Shown here: positions 29,101 through 38,156 of the stretch, piece after piece
Numbering within the stretch: position 1 is the first letter of the stretch
How the letters are laid out: every line of letters starts with the position of its first letter
NCBI RefSeq assembly: GCF_029867415.1
Contig: NC_081185.1
Location: forward strand, 109,269,413-109,333,412
Source of the DNA: Vicia villosa
Lineage: Eukaryota > Streptophyta > Magnoliopsida > Fabales > Fabaceae
DNA: 64,000 nucleotides
Reading direction: 5' to 3'
Made by a program: the position numbers and the translations under genes
Notes under the pieces: model-generated
Databases searched by the model: none
The model's input: the letters and a program-made list of their open reading frames with translations, nothing else
Told to the model about the DNA's origin: nothing

Positions 29101-29170
29101 TCTTTGAAAATGTAACTTGTCTGCTTGTTGCATTCTCTATACGTTTCATCTGAGTTTTTCCTCTCACCAT
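1985..29170 (-). CDS. SOC1: SOC1-like MIKC MADS-box transcription factor (seven coding exons)
   Basis: SOC1-clade factors bind CArG boxes in the nucleus as dimers and integrate flowering signals. Seven exons were joined: 28989-29170, 13375-13456, 2998-3059, 2786-2885, 2455-2496, 2208-2249 and 1985-2122. Every junction is GT..AG, and the lengths sum to 648 nt, giving 215 residues plus a stop, close to the family norm of about 210-220. The MADS domain is at 1-57 ([20 protein letters not shown] start), the I region at 58-88, the K domain at about 89-170 ([19 protein letters not shown] within it), and the C terminus at 171-215. The C terminus starts with a proline run and ends with the SOC1-type motif TELFIGL. 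No stop or frameshift was found. Introns 1 and 2 are 15,532 and 10,315 bp and are full of transposons. Clade assignment is firm. Which legume SOC1 paralogue it is cannot be told, and a close AGL42/71/72-type relative is a less likely alternative. Confidence 0.9.
2208..2249 (-). CDS. SOC1: SOC1-like exon 6 (end of K domain)
   Basis: This is a 42-bp exon with acceptor ACAATTCAG|GAAAAA and donor AAGCAG|GTGAAA. It encodes [14 protein letters not shown], again the expected 14-residue unit. Confidence 0.92.
2455..2496 (-). CDS. SOC1: SOC1-like exon 5 (K domain)
   Basis: This is a 42-bp exon with acceptor TTTTTCAG|AATCAG and donor GAAAAG|GTATGT. It encodes [14 protein letters not shown], the conserved 14-residue K-domain segment. 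Confidence 0.93.
2786..2885 (-). CDS. SOC1: SOC1-like exon 4 (K domain, second part)
   Basis: This exon is 100 bp, the canonical MIKC length. The acceptor is TTTCTCAG|GAAAC and the donor AGAAAG|GTAATT. It completes the split Arg and adds 33 residues including [19 protein letters not shown] and VRARK. Confidence 0.94.
2998..3059 (-). CDS. SOC1: SOC1-like exon 3 (K domain, first part)
   Basis: This exon is 62 bp, the canonical length for this MIKC exon. The acceptor is TATGGCAG|AATTTG and the donor AAACG|GTTCAA. It encodes [20 protein letters not shown] plus a split Arg codon, the first K-domain amphipathic helix. Confidence 0.92.
3060..3759 (-). other. intron 2 of the SOC1-like gene, proximal part
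   Basis: Intron sequence next to exon 3. No transposon or coding motif is recognised. Confidence 0.5.
3760..3978. repeat. partial MITE-like copy
   Basis: This stretch parallels positions of about 4045-4270 in the adjacent MITE, sharing blocks such as TTTGTAGCTTTTGAT, ATAAATCACTTTAC and repeated AATTGATT motifs. It lacks a clear outer terminal repeat, so it appears truncated. Confidence 0.55.
3984..4343. mobile_element. MITE-like element with imperfect terminal inverted repeats
   Basis: The left end reads GTCTATGTTTGGTT and the right end, reverse-complemented, GTGTGTATTTGGTT. Both are followed by spaced AATTGATT motifs in mirrored order. There is no coding capacity. It sits in intron 2 of the SOC1-like gene beside a partial copy. 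The superfamily (hAT or Mutator) is not determined. Confidence 0.6.
4516..4870 (+). mobile_element. degenerate TRIM relic
   Basis: The order matches the intact TRIM at 51092-51726: the tail of an LTR (AATGTTT..CCCC..GACTCA), a primer-binding-like TGGTATTAGAG at 4553, a short interior, a purine tract near 4735-4746, then the start of a second LTR with the CAAGTGTGAG and TTGAACACT blocks. It is old, with much of the left LTR unrecognisable. Confidence 0.5.
5807..6046 (-). pseudogene. Ty3/gypsy gag fragment
   Basis: An 80-codon minus-strand frame shows the retrotransposon gag pattern: [19 protein letters not shown] in the middle of the frame, followed by the [13 protein letters not shown] motif. 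Related sense fragments seem to extend on the same strand through about 5300-6800 but are broken by stops. It lies in intron 2 of the SOC1-like gene. No LTRs were found. Confidence 0.62.
6047..7770. other. unassigned intron 2 sequence, probably old gypsy debris
   Basis: Short frames without clear motifs, probably the upstream part of the gag relic up to about 6810, then AT-rich sequence with nothing recognisable. Confidence 0.3.
7771..8080. mobile_element. Stowaway-like (Tc1/mariner) MITE
   Basis: A 310-bp non-coding element bounded by TA. The left terminal repeat reads CTCTCTCCGTTTCTTTTTAA and the right, reverse-complemented, CTCCCTCTGTTTCTTTTTAA, continuing as GTGTC(A/G)TTTTA. The CTCCCTCCG-type termini and TA target site are hallmarks of Stowaway MITEs. 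It is immediately followed, 83 bp on, by the copia element in the same intron. Confidence 0.9.
8164..8471 (-). repeat. 3' LTR of the intron 2 copia element
   Basis: Starts TGTTGGGACG and ends GTTACA. It shares the long block GTTATTGTTGTTAAGTGTGT with the LTR at 12400 but has several indels and substitutions. Confidence 0.85.
8624..12360 (-). pseudogene. broken copia gag-pol (minus strand)
   Basis: Pieces occur in the right order on the minus strand. Gag starts near 12330 ([10 protein letters not shown]). A CCHC-like knuckle near 11540 is altered ([14 protein letters not shown], with Cys lost at two positions). Protease is [11 protein letters not shown] near 11365, integrase zinc region [12 protein letters not shown] near 10945-10970, and integrase core [13 protein letters not shown] near 10750. 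RT has [20 protein letters not shown] at about 9830-9900, [21 protein letters not shown] and SYFLGIEF down to 9150. RNase H runs through [14 protein letters not shown], ending near 8640. At least six stops or frame changes separate these blocks, so it is not functional. Confidence 0.9.
12400..12701 (-). repeat. 5' LTR of the intron 2 copia element
   Basis: The partner of the LTR at 8164. It begins TGTTGGGACA and ends TTCTAACA, with primer-binding-like sequence next to its inner edge at about 12383-12398. Confidence 0.85.
12702..13374 (-). other. intron 2 sequence between the copia element and exon 2
   Basis: AT-rich intron sequence. Nothing coding or repetitive is recognised. Confidence 0.45.
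13375..13456 (-). CDS. SOC1: SOC1-like exon 2 (I region)
   Basis: This 82-bp exon is too short to stand out as an open frame. The acceptor is ACTGTAACAG|C and the donor ATGCAG|GTAA. It completes codon 61 as Cys and adds 27 residues, [12 protein letters not shown]...DEQNMQ, the typical SOC1 intervening region. It is separated by 15.5 kb from exon 1 and 10.3 kb from exon 3. Confidence 0.92.
13735..13900. mobile_element. possible hAT-type element end
   Basis: The stretch GGGGTGACAAAACGG followed by GACCCGTCAGACCGGCC resembles the common plant hAT terminus with GGGTGGCAAAACGG. Only one end was found and no 8-bp duplication could be matched, so the extent is a guess. Confidence 0.4.
14700..15180. 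repeat. imperfect direct repeats inside the gag region
   Basis: Three related blocks at about 14802, 14876 and 15093 share CTCTTATATATATCCAACAT-like sequence followed by TTTA-TCA-TTCATA-TCGAT and a CTCACACTTGAAC element. They interrupt the copia gag and probably belong to an unrelated inserted repeat. Boundaries are not defined. Confidence 0.4.
16884..16943 (+). repeat. three tandem 20-bp units in the copia integrase region
   Basis: The units are TCAATGTACAAGACGGCCGA, TCAATATACAGGACGGACGA and TCAACGTACAGGACAAACGA, abutting exactly. The copia protease-side reading frame enters in frame 1 and the integrase leaves in frame 2. The 40 extra bases account for that +1 shift. Confidence 0.85.
19298..21323. 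mobile_element. solo LTR, 2,026 bp, TSD GATCC
   Basis: The element begins TGTAAC and ends GTTACA. It is flanked on both sides by GATCC (19293-19297 and 21324-21328) and contains no gag-pol sequence. It sits within the RNase H of the copia relic, and the frame continues across the site once it is removed. Internal features include CTAAGCGG repeats near 20080-20105 and a GACGATGGCC-type tandem array at about 20530-20610. The size and ends suggest a Ty3/gypsy LTR left after LTR-LTR recombination. Confidence 0.88.
21721..21949 (+). repeat. probable 3' LTR remnant of the 14-21 kb copia relic
   Basis: It follows the purine tract directly and begins TGAGAATCGGTTACAAATC. Its end could not be fixed, because no partner LTR was found. 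Confidence 0.45.
21950..24440 (+). pseudogene. highly decayed copia relic (gag to RT), plus strand
   Basis: Fragments appear in order but are heavily interrupted: a protease-like WIIDPG..SFHVT near 22395, a pre-integrase-like [10 protein letters not shown] near 22805, an integrase part with EDCVLGKYH-type sequence near 22880, and an RT part with [20 protein letters not shown] near 24215-24285. It breaks off inside RT and joins a different copia frame at about 24440. The part from 22848 onward recurs at 54768. It lies in intron 1 of the SOC1-like gene. Confidence 0.75.
24441..26370 (+). pseudogene. second copia relic (integrase C terminus to RNase H)
   Basis: The block starts with the integrase C-terminal segment [24 protein letters not shown] at 24490. 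It continues through [16 protein letters not shown] (24845), an RT frame with [21 protein letters not shown] (25000) and [13 protein letters not shown] (25390), then [20 protein letters not shown] and TRPDLAYSV to 25871. RNase H ([14 protein letters not shown]) follows to about 26340. Several stops interrupt it. The join to the preceding relic is non-collinear, with RT followed by integrase, which shows two different elements are fused. Confidence 0.85.
26374..26725 (+). repeat. probable 3' LTR of the second copia relic
   Basis: The stretch follows the RNase H end and a weak purine tract (TTAGGTGG). It runs from TGTATTAAAT to TTGTTCCAACA, so it has TG..CA ends. No 5' partner is present in the window. 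Confidence 0.5.
26726..28988 (-). other. intron 1 of the SOC1-like gene, part next to exon 1
   Basis: AT-rich intron without recognisable transposon proteins or RNA genes. In MIKC genes this part of intron 1 can hold regulatory elements, but none can be named from sequence alone. Confidence 0.5.
28989..29170 (-). CDS. SOC1: SOC1-like exon 1 (MADS domain)
   Basis: This exon encodes residues 1-60 plus two bases of codon 61. It opens with [20 protein letters not shown] and ends near KLYEFSSS. The donor is TG|GTAAATT. The ATG is chosen because MADS proteins of this clade start exactly at MVRGK. Confidence 0.95.
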
Positions 29171-29183
29171 TTTTATTCAATTT

Positions 29184-29471
29184 CTGTGTTAATCATCACA
29201 AATTTAAATAAAAAAATGAAATTAATTAGAAATCCAAAATTAAGAATCTGAAGTCAACAAACAACTGTAATATAGAGGATGAAGGTTAAATAAAAATAAT
29301 AATAATAATAATAAATAATTAAATAAATAAATAAAAATGAAATGAAGAACATAGATGAACAAAAGTAGCTAGAAATATGTTGAGAGTAAAGGATCTATAA
29401 AAAAGAAATAGAAAAAAAAAAGTTTCTAAATTTGGAAAAGAAATAAAAATGATTGGTGGAAATGATCTTAC
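29184..29471 (-). other. SOC1: probable 5'UTR intron of the SOC1-like gene
   Basis: A donor, CTCCAG|GTAAGATC, lies at 29471 and an acceptor, TTAACACAG|AAATTG, 13 bp upstream of the ATG. SOC1 genes commonly carry a 5'UTR intron here. Inside is a short AAT/AAAT microsatellite at about 29296-29336. Confidence 0.65.
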
Positions 29472-29710
29472 CTGGAGATAGAAAGAAAAGAGATGATGTT
29501 GTTGTTGAGACTTGAGAGAAGAGATAAGAGAAGGGTTTTGTTGATGATGGACTAAATTGGAAAAGAATGAGAGAAAAGGGAAAGAAAATGAAAGGAAAGA
29601 AATTAATAGGAGAGAAAAGAAGCACCCAAAAAGAGAGAAAAGAAGTGCATAGCAGAGACAGAGTTAGCTTTCCTTATTCAACCACCTATTGTGCCTTTAG
29701 TTTCATTCAG
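29472..29710 (-). other. SOC1: probable 5'UTR exon of the SOC1-like gene
   Basis: On the gene strand this stretch is strongly CT-rich, typical of plant leader sequences, and ends at a good splice donor. The upstream boundary is a guess set by the TATA-like motif just beyond it. Confidence 0.4.
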
Positions 29711-29737
29711 CCCCACCATTTTAAGAAACTATTTTAT

Positions 29738-29746
29738 GGTTTATAC
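29738..29746 (-). promoter_or_regulatory. TATA-like motif upstream of the SOC1-like gene
   Basis: On the minus strand the sequence reads GTATAAACC, about 30 bp before the CT-rich leader. The placement is plausible, but the surroundings are AT-rich and other matches exist. Confidence 0.3.
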
Positions 29747-30214
29747 AATTTTCAAAACCTCTTCTTTTTTCTTGTTTTGGTAAAATCCAATTCAATGGGA
29801 CCCCTAAAATATTTCTTTGGTTAAAAGGGATCTCAATTACTTTTAATATAATAACAAACATCTTCAATTTATATTCGTTTTACTAGATTTTTTTTAAAAG
29901 TAAATATTAATAACTTTTTTAAATTAATATATAAATATAAAGAAATGTTGTTGTTAAGAATTGAACCTTAGACCGATAATTTAAATTTATTTAATCGAAC
30001 TAACATGTTTCAGTTGAGCTATTGAACCATTTTTTTATTTGCAAAAGAATATACTATGCTCATTTTTATTTTTAATTAATAATTAGTTGTTAAAGTTGTA
30101 TTTTTATTATTCATTGAGTTTAAATTTGATTTCTCTAACTTCTTTAATTATAGTGTATGTTATGTTATAGATATTTTGTACCATTATTTTATAAACAATA
30201 TATTTTATTATCTC

Positions 30215-30218
<4 letters not shown>

Positions 30219-30288
<70 letters not shown>
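30219..30288. repeat. (TA)n microsatellite, about 70 bp
   Basis: An uninterrupted run of TA dinucleotides about 1.05 kb upstream of the SOC1-like ATG. It is self-complementary and likely length-polymorphic. The apparent Tyr-Ile reading frames across it are artefacts. Confidence 0.97.
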
Positions 30289-30289
<1 letters not shown>

Positions 30290-30506
30290 CATATTTAATT
30301 ATTTCACACAAATTTAAATAAGAGGACACTTTAATACTCTAAAATTTGATCGAATATTTATTTATTATCTAATTATTTAATATTGTGTCAATTTTTTTAT
30401 ATTAGTTTTATAAAATAAATCAATTTTTTAATGAATTTCACCTATAATACATCCTTATCCAACCAAACTTCAAAGTACCATAATTTGTATTATAAACAAA
30501 AAAAAT

Positions 30507-30620
<114 letters not shown>

Positions 30621-32669
30621 TATTTAAAATTTGTATAAAATCTTGATCATAATTTAAAATTATAATAAATTTATATATGACAATTGAAAAATATATAATT
30701 AGTATGGTCTCAAAAAATTTTGAGACAAATATGTTTATGAATAAAATAATTATTATAGAATGAAAGTAAATAATGGTGAAATATATGTATGGATAAGATT
30801 ATAAATAATGGTGAAATGTGTTTGTATGAATAATAATTATAATAATAATAACAATTAAACGATAATGCATTAAATGATTAAACGCATGTGTAAAAAACTT
30901 TGAAGATATTTTGATGATATTAGATGAGTCATAGTTACTAGATAGAGAGAAAGAGAAAGAGAGAGAGTGATTGAAAATGCTGCAAATGAAATGCATTGAT
31001 TTGATTCATTCATTGAAAAAAAAGAAAAAAAAAGAAAGATGAGAGAGAAAGAAATTGTGGGGCTACAATTACAAGTGTGCGGGACAAGTGGGACATAAAA
31101 GAGAAAAAATAGGAAAAAATTTGCATAAATGAAACTAATCCGTACAAGTGAGTACACTATGAACCAATGAGAACTCGAAAACACACCATCTTGTCATCAT
31201 ACACTTTATGCTATTCTACAGTTATTGTTTAACTTTTCATTGTTTTTTATTGCATTTTTTTCTTTTTTGCATTTAATAAATACAATGTCCTTGTCTGCTC
31301 TCTATACAGTCTTTTGGCATTTAGTCACACTACGTTTCGATTCACACAAGATACTACTAATATCCCTTTTTTTACTTCCTTCCTCTCTGGTCATTATTAT
31401 AACATAATCATTCTTTATTTTTTACTTACTTTTTCTGTTTTGAAAATAATTCTTACTTTAGCCCAAAATATGTGTATATTAAATTTGTTTGTTTTATGCT
31501 AAAATCAAAAATATATGAAGATAGAGTTTAGTTATTTTTCGATACGGCGAAGCAGAGATAGATATGCCAGATTAGTAATTTCAATGATCAAGTTAGAGAA
31601 TGAATGAATGAGAAAGTAGTTTGAGTGTTTGAATGAAAGAATATTTGAGGTGACGTATGTTGGACTTTATATAATATATAATATGTATCGTTATAGTTAT
31701 TTTCGCGTGATGTCTTACGTGAGAACCATTTGATTATATCTAATATTGGAGAACACCATCAATTATTAATATATTTTTGTTTATTATATTTTTTAATATT
31801 AATATTTTATTTATTTTGAAATTAATAAATATAATATGTTTTTCATTTAATACAAATAATATTTAATAAATTTATTTGAGTAAGCTTTTTATAAAAAATT
31901 TAAGGAAAAGTAAATTTAACTTATATTTTTCACAAATTTAAAATATTAATTATAGTTAACTAAATTTCTTTAAACCTACATATATTTTTTTTTATAATAA
32001 CAATATGAAAGAGTATATTTGAACAAAGATGTCTAATAACTAATATTGAATATTTTATTCAAGAAAAAATTTAAATATAAATTTTTAAATGTGATTTTTA
32101 TGATTTTTCAACGAAAATATAACAAATGTACTTAAAATCATATTTAAAAAAGTTATATTTAAGTTTTCTAATTTATTCAAATGGCAAATGGTATAAAACA
32201 AATACATTCAATTATTATTAGTAATTCATATTAGATCTTTTGTTCACGTGGTATGGAAATAAAACACACTCAATTTAGTGTTGGTTTACATTTTAATGAG
32301 ATAAAAAAAAACGAAGGAAAAAACAAAAAAAAATTGGATTGAAAAGACATTTGGAATATTGTATCAGTATCACATTTTTTGATATCCAAAAAAACGTTTT
32401 GGTTCTATTATTACTCATTTTCTTCTTTAATTTGAACTTTTTTATTGTCTTAATTATGTAGTATATTCTAGTCGGCTGATATTGTAACTTTTTTTTCAAT
32501 CTAACTCTATCCACAAGTTCTCAGTTACGTCACATTTCTTCATTGTATCTTTTTCTCAGACCTTTCTTTTACGTGTGTGTCTTATAATGTAACCACAAAA
32601 TAATTTAATTGGTTAGTTAGTTTGAGCTTGTTATTAATGTTGAATAGTACTCTTTCTGGTCTTTATTAT

Positions 32670-33105
32670 TGTTGTGAAAAACGATACCAATAACAAAGTA
32701 TAATAGAGAATTAGGGAAGAGAATAAGAACACAAGAATTGGTTATAACTGTTATTCTTTTACTTTCTCTTAAAACAAGATTACAAGTTTACAAGAATAAC
32801 AAATAACCTCTCTCACCCTAAATTAGGATTTGCAGCTTAGCAATGATGAGAGACTAGTATGCTATTTATAATAAAACCTAACATACTAACTAATGGGCTT
32901 TTTCAGCAAGGCCCATTACACAAGCCAACTTAATAAACAAGCTAACTTAACAAATTAGGGTTTAAACACTAAAACCTAATTTAACATGCTAACAACCCTA
33001 GCATCTTCGACACAAGCATGTGAACAACCTTCGACATCATGCTTAACCCTGTCGAACCAAGAAGCTACCCTTCGGCCATACTAGAGTTCGATCCAATATC
33101 TCACA
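32670..33105 (-). repeat. left LTR (3' LTR) of the compound copia element
   Basis: 436 bp. It differs from the middle LTR at two sites (A at 32707 and T at 32751, versus G and C). A minus-strand TATA-box TATAAATAG lies at 32872-32880. Confidence 0.95.
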
Positions 33106-33148
33106 AATCTCCACCTTGGATCTAACTCTACAACATCAAGGGAACACA

Positions 33149-36100
33149 CTAGCTTTCTTCATGCAGCTTTATCAACTGCATACAGTGGAAAAACTTGCAA
33201 CTCGGCAATGTCTTGGTGATCATATCAGCAGCATTGTCTTCAGTCGAAACCTTCAGCACTTGGACTTCTCCACGCTCGATTACTCCTCTGACGAAATGCA
33301 GCCTCACATCAATGTGCTTAGTTCGCTCATGATAGGCTGAATTCTTCGACAGGTGTATTGCACTTTGACTATCACATTTAACAGTGATACCTTGACCTTG
33401 AAGTTTCAGCTCCTTCGAAAAACCTTCAAGCCACAATGCTTCTTTCACAGCTTCAGTTAGGGCAATATACTCCGCTTCAGTGGTTGATAGAGCAACAACC
33501 TTCTGAAGTGTTGCTTTCCAACTAATTGCAGTGCCAAACATAGTGAAAACATATCCAGAAATAGATTTTCTGGAATCCATACAACCTGCATAATCAGAGT
33601 CGACATATCCTTCTATTACTGCTTTACTATCTTCACCCAAGGCTCCACCATAAATTAGGACTCTATTCAGAGACCCATTTATGTACCTTAAAATCCACTT
33701 CAATGCTTGCCAGTGAGCCTTTCCAGGATTCGCCATGTACCTGCTTACAAGACTTACTGCGTATGCTATGTCGGGTCTAGTACAAACCATAGCATACATC
33801 AAAGAACCAACTATATTAGCATATGGGATGTTATTCATATAGGCTCTTTCCACATCAGTACTGGGACACTGATCAATACTCAGCTTGAATTGAGGGTTTG
33901 TTGGAGTCACAACTGGCTTCGAATTCGACATACCAAACTTTTCAAGAATCTTCCGTAGATATGCCTCTTGAGATAGGCATAACTTCGACTTCTTTCTATC
34001 TCTTCGAATGTCAATTCCAAGAATCCTGGAAGCAGCTCCCAGATCCTTCATATCGAACTCCTTATTGAGTTCAGCCTTCACCCTCATCACATCTTCAACA
34101 TTGTTGCTTGCTATGATAATATCATCCACATAAAGCAACAAAATAACAAATGAATTACCAGGTCGAAATCTGAAGTAAACGCAGTGGTCGAACTGACTTC
34201 TAATGAAACTTATGCGTGCCATGAACTTGTCGAATCTCCTATTCCACTGTCGAGGAGATTGTTTCAGCCCATACAAAGATCTCTTTAACTTGCACACATA
34301 ATCTTCCTTCCCCTTTTCGACATACCCTTCAGGTTGCCTCATCAGGATCGTTTCATCTAGATCACCATACAAGAACGCAGTCTTCACATCCATCTGTTCC
34401 AGTTCAAGATCGAACTGTGCCACCATGGCAAGCAACATTCGAATGGACCTATGCTTCACAACAGGAGAAAACACATCATTGAAGTCGACACCTTCTTTCT
34501 GAGTGAAACCCCTTGCAACTAACCTTGCCTTGTATCTTTTCGACGTCACTCCTTCAATTCCTTCCTTAACTTTGAAAATCCATTTACAGCTGACTAACCT
34601 TGCCCCAGCAGGTTTCTTGATCAGTTCCCAAGTGTGATTATCATGAAGAGATTTCATCTCATCATCCATGGCCTTCAGCCATTCAGTCTTATTTCGACTC
34701 CTCATAACTTCCTTATAGTCTCTAGGTTCTTCGTCTAGAATCTCACTTGCAGAGATTAAGGCATAAGCTATAAGATCGGCATATCCAAGTCTTTGAGGTG
34801 GCTTGATGACTCTTCTCGACCTATCTCTCGACAATAGGTAGTCATCGTCAGTTTCCTCAACTTCAGCATCTTCTGCTTCTTCTTCGACTTCATCTGGGAT
34901 ATGCAATTCAGCATCAACATGCTCCACCTCAACAGGAATTTCTACCTGTTCCAGCTCTTCGTCAGATGTTTCTGTACTTCGACCAACATCATCAGTTTTC
35001 TTAAAAGCCATTTCAGCTTCATTGAAGACTACATCTCGACTGGTGATACACCTCCTGTGACCTGGCTCTAGGCACCATAGCCTATAAGCTTTGACTCCTT
35101 CAGGGTATCCCATGAACATGCATTTCAGAGCTCTAGGTTCGACCTTGTCTTGCCTAATGTGAGCATAGGCTACACAGCCAAATACTCTCAGTTTGTCGAG
35201 ATCTGGTGGATGTCCCGACCAAACTTCTTCAGGTGTCTTCATATCTAACGCTGTCGAAGGATATCTGTTTATCAGATATGTTGCTGTCGAAACAGCCTCA
35301 GCCCAGAACACCTTCTTTAACCCCGCACTAGTCAACATGCATCTGACTCTCTCCAAAATAGTTCGATTAAACCTTTCAGCCAAACCATTTTGCTGTGGAG
35401 TACCTGCAGTAGTTCTATGCCTTGCAATACCAGAGGCAGCACAAAAACTGTCGAATGCCTCATTGCAAAATTCAAGGCCATTGTCGGTTCTCAACCTCTT
35501 GACCTTTCTGCCAGTCTGATTTTCAACCAGAGTCTTCCAACTTTTGAAATTCTCAAAAGTTTCATCCTTAGTCTTCTGGATGAATACCCATAATTTTCTG
35601 GAATAATCATTTACTATGGATAGAAAATACCTTGCTCCTGAATGTGATGGACACCTTGCAGGCCCCCAAAGATCAGCATGGATGTAATCAAGGGATCCAT
35701 GTGTTCTTTGTTTGCCTTTGTTGAACTTCACTCTGCAAGATTTTCCAAGTACACAGGGTTCACAAAACTTCAGCTTTTCGACTTTGTCTCCACCAAGCAG
35801 ATTTTGTTTCCCTAATTCGACCAGACCCCTTTCACTGACATGGCCCAATCTCATGTGCCAGATTTCTGTTTTCGACAAAGGTTTCGTGGATGCAACATTT
35901 GTCGAACCACTTACAACTTCAGCCTCAAGGGTATACAAGCCTTGTTTCTTCACGCCTCTCAAGACTTCCTTCGACCCCTTCATGACTCTTAGGATACTTT
36001 TCTCTCCTTGGAAAACATATCCTTTCTTGTCGAATTCACCAAGAGAAAGCAAATTTCTCTTCAAATCAGGAACATACCTGACTTCAGTCAACAACCTTAT

Positions 36101-36793
36101 TGACTCATCATGGAGCTTGAATCTCACAGATCCAACACCTGCAATCTTGCAAGCCTTGTTGTTTCCCAGCAATACTGATCCACCATCTTGATCACATAAT
36201 TCCTCGAACAAGTCTTTGTTTGGAGTCATGTGCCAAGTGCAACCTGAATCCATAATCCACTCCTTCTTAGAGTCACTGCTTGAAACCACAAGAACATCAG
36301 ATGATTCGAAATCATCTTGAACAATGGCAGCGTTGCCATTATCCTTACCTCCATGATATTTCAGGCGTTCAGGGCACACCTTTCTTGTGTGACCCTCCTT
36401 CTTACAATGGTAGCATCGAATGCCAGATGCTTCGCCACCGTAAGACTTCGACTGGCTTTTGCCTTTCTTCTTGTCAAACTTACCATCCTTTCGTAAGAGT
36501 TTTCCTTTAACGGCCAAACCTTCGCCAACAGTCGAAGGTTTATGCTCCTTTCGTTCATTCAAGTCCTTAGAGTACAAGGCTGATTGAACTTCTTCAAACG
36601 TCAGGGACTCCCTTCCATACAAGAGAGTTTCTTTGAAGTGAGCATGTGATCGAGGCAAAGAACACAATAGTAACAGCGCTTGATCTTCATCATCGATCTT
36701 CACATCAATATTTTCAAGATCAAGAATCAGCTTGTTGAACATATCCAACTGCTCAGCCAATACTTTGTCTTCAATCATCTTGAATGAATACAA
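33149..36793 (-). CDS. copia gag-pol polyprotein, left copy
   Basis: 1,214 codons are open from a gag-internal Met to the end of RNase H. Domains are: gag to about 120; CCHC knuckle [14 protein letters not shown] at 127-140; protease DSG at 182-184; integrase zinc region HMRLGH..CEPC at about 313-347; integrase catalytic Asp374 (HADLWGP), Asp437 (RTDNG) and Glu473 (LAERF); RT with [25 protein letters not shown] and [11 protein letters not shown]; and RNase H with [13 protein letters not shown] and STTEAEY. The conserved VDDYSR has become VNDYSR (residue 395) in this copy only. An in-frame TGA separates this frame from the gag start, and a Sirevirus insertion splits that start from the promoter LTR, so this copy cannot make a full polyprotein. 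Confidence 0.95.
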   Translation of the reverse strand: MYSFKMIEDKVLAEQLDMFNKLILDLENIDVKIDDEDQALLLLCSLPRSHAHFKETLLYGRESLTFEEVQSALYSKDLNERKEHKPSTVGEGLAVKGKLLRKDGKFDKKKGKSQSKSYGGEASGIRCYHCKKEGHTRKVCPERLKYHGGKDNGNAAIVQDDFESSDVLVVSSSDSKKEWIMDSGCTWHMTPNKDLFEELCDQDGGSVLLGNNKACKIAGVGSVRFKLHDESIRLLTEVRYVPDLKRNLLSLGEFDKKGYVFQGEKSILRVMKGSKEVLRGVKKQGLYTLEAEVVSGSTNVASTKPLSKTEIWHMRLGHVSERGLVELGKQNLLGGDKVEKLKFCEPCVLGKSCRVKFNKGKQRTHGSLDYIHADLWGPARCPSHSGARYFLSIVNDYSRKLWVFIQKTKDETFENFKSWKTLVENQTGRKVKRLRTDNGLEFCNEAFDSFCAASGIARHRTTAGTPQQNGLAERFNRTILERVRCMLTSAGLKKVFWAEAVSTATYLINRYPSTALDMKTPEEVWSGHPPDLDKLRVFGCVAYAHIRQDKVEPRALKCMFMGYPEGVKAYRLWCLEPGHRRCITSRDVVFNEAEMAFKKTDDVGRSTETSDEELEQVEIPVEVEHVDAELHIPDEVEEEAEDAEVEETDDDYLLSRDRSRRVIKPPQRLGYADLIAYALISASEILDEEPRDYKEVMRSRNKTEWLKAMDDEMKSLHDNHTWELIKKPAGARLVSCKWIFKVKEGIEGVTSKRYKARLVARGFTQKEGVDFNDVFSPVVKHRSIRMLLAMVAQFDLELEQMDVKTAFLYGDLDETILMRQPEGYVEKGKEDYVCKLKRSLYGLKQSPRQWNRRFDKFMARISFIRSQFDHCVYFRFRPGNSFVILLLYVDDIIIASNNVEDVMRVKAELNKEFDMKDLGAASRILGIDIRRDRKKSKLCLSQEAYLRKILEKFGMSNSKPVVTPTNPQFKLSIDQCPSTDVERAYMNNIPYANIVGSLMYAMVCTRPDIAYAVSLVSRYMANPGKAHWQALKWILRYINGSLNRVLIYGGALGEDSKAVIEGYVDSDYAGCMDSRKSISGYVFTMFGTAISWKATLQKVVALSTTEAEYIALTEAVKEALWLEGFSKELKLQGQGITVKCDSQSAIHLSKNSAYHERTKHIDVRLHFVRGVIERGEVQVLKVSTEDNAADMITKTLPSCKFFHCMQLIKLHEES

Positions 36794-36811
36794 AGCTTGC
36801 TTCAGGTAGAG

Positions 36812-37081
36812 TCAATTTACCAGCGATTTGGTCATATACAAACTTTCAAGTTTCACCCATAACCCTGATGCCGTCGTCTCCTTTGATACCTGCCGGAGAA
36901 CCTTATCACCAAGGCTCAACAGAATTGCGCTGTGAGCTTTCTCGATCATAGTTGTCTTCTCCGCTGCCGTTAATGCAGCATTCATGGCTGCCTCTCCCTT
37001 CAACGCTTCCAAACAACCCTGCTGAACCAGTAGGGCTTTTATCTTCAAGCGCCACAGACCGAAATCATTCACTCCGGTGAA
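36812..37081 (-). pseudogene. gag N-terminal part of the left copia copy, interrupted
   Basis: The gag segment (NDFGLWRLKIKALLVQQGCL) ends at a TGA codon just before the long pol frame. It is cut on its upstream side by the Sirevirus insertion. The missing first codons, with the start ATG at 45994, lie beyond the insertion at about 45965-45994. Confidence 0.9.
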
Positions 37082-37666
37082 CTTTTTGTTAGAACAAGAT
37101 TTGTTCTTATCAATTATCTTAGTTTTGATGATAACAATAATATGAATTTTGCTTAAGATAATATGGTACTCTAATCCAATGTAATTTCCCTTTCAGGAAA
37201 TATATAAAGAGTACGCATAATTCAGCGCTCAGAAGTTGTGTCTCAAATGGTTCAGCATGCAACATCAGAACATGGTCTGGCAAGACATCAGAAGATGGTC
37301 GAAGCAGAATCAGAACATGGGTCTATGGAAGCATCAGAAGAACATGAGATCAGAAGCACTGAAGATCAGAAGATGGTATCACGCAACAGAAGCACTTCAA
37401 GATCAGAAGATCAGAAGATGCTATGCACCAAGCTGTTTGACTCTGATGATATTCAAACGTCGTATTCACAAACATCAGATCAGAAGGAAGTACACGTGGC
37501 AGACTACGCTGACTGACAAAAGGAACGTTAAAGCTACTAAAGGCAACGTCAGTAGACACAGCGTGAACAAGGCTCGAGGTAGTTGACAAAAGCGTATAAC
37601 ATTAAATGCAATGCTGTACGGAACACGCAAAGCATTAAATGCACTCAACGGTCATCTTCTCAACGC

Positions 37667-37676
37667 CTATAAATAT
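37667..37676 (+). promoter_or_regulatory. TATA-box of the Sirevirus 5' LTR
   Basis: CTATAAATAT sits mid-LTR with the canonical plant TATA form. The matching motif in the 3' LTR is at 45279-45288. It would drive plus-strand genomic RNA. Confidence 0.65.
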
Positions 37677-37913
37677 GAAGTTCTGATGAGAAGCAAGGTT
37701 AACGATTTTCGCACCAATACAATTCAAATTAACTTGCTGAAACTCTGTTAAAATCTAAACTCAGAATCTTCATCTTCATCAAAGCTCACTACATTGCTGT
37801 TGTAATATCTTAGTGAGATTAAGCTTAAACGTTAAGAGAAATATCACAGTTGTGATTATCGCTTTTAAGAAGCATTTGTAATACTCTTGAATAGATTACA
37901 TTAAATTGTAAGG

Positions 37914-38156
37914 AACTAGAGTGATCGTGTTGATCAGTATACTCTAGGAAGTCTTGGCAGTTGGCTGAGCAGTTTGTAACTAGAGTGATCAGGTTGATCA
38001 GTATACTCTAGAGGAAGTCTTAGGAGTGAACTAAGCCTAGAGTGATCGTGTTGATCAGTAGACTCTAGAAAAGTCTTAGAGGGTATCTAAGCAGTTGTTC
38101 CTGGAGTGATCAAGTTGTGATCAGAAGACTCTGGAAGACTTAGTTGCGGACTAAGT
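37914..38156 (+). repeat. four tandem hairpin-forming units in the Sirevirus LTR
   Basis: Units start at 37914, 37979, 38036 and 38100. Each has CTAGAGTGATC (or CTGGAGTGATC) followed by GATCAG-ACTCTAG, which is self-complementary, and then a variable AAGTCTTAG-type tail. The same array is at 45526-45768 in the 3' LTR. Confidence 0.85.

Noticed and set aside
28985..29170. MADS box as an isolated 61-codon pseudogene
   Set aside because: The remaining exons are present downstream with matching phase and splice sites, so it is exon 1 of a full gene.
33116..36510. Plus-strand open frames of 60-160 codons opposite the copia pol
   Set aside because: They are antisense shadows of the 1,214-codon pol. 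The same set recurs at 46466-49860 only because the pol is duplicated.
37236..37589. Open frames of 79-116 codons in the Sirevirus LTR, repeated at 44848-45201
   Set aside because: They occur on both strands of an LTR between TSS-type signals, have no family motif, and repeat because LTRs repeat.
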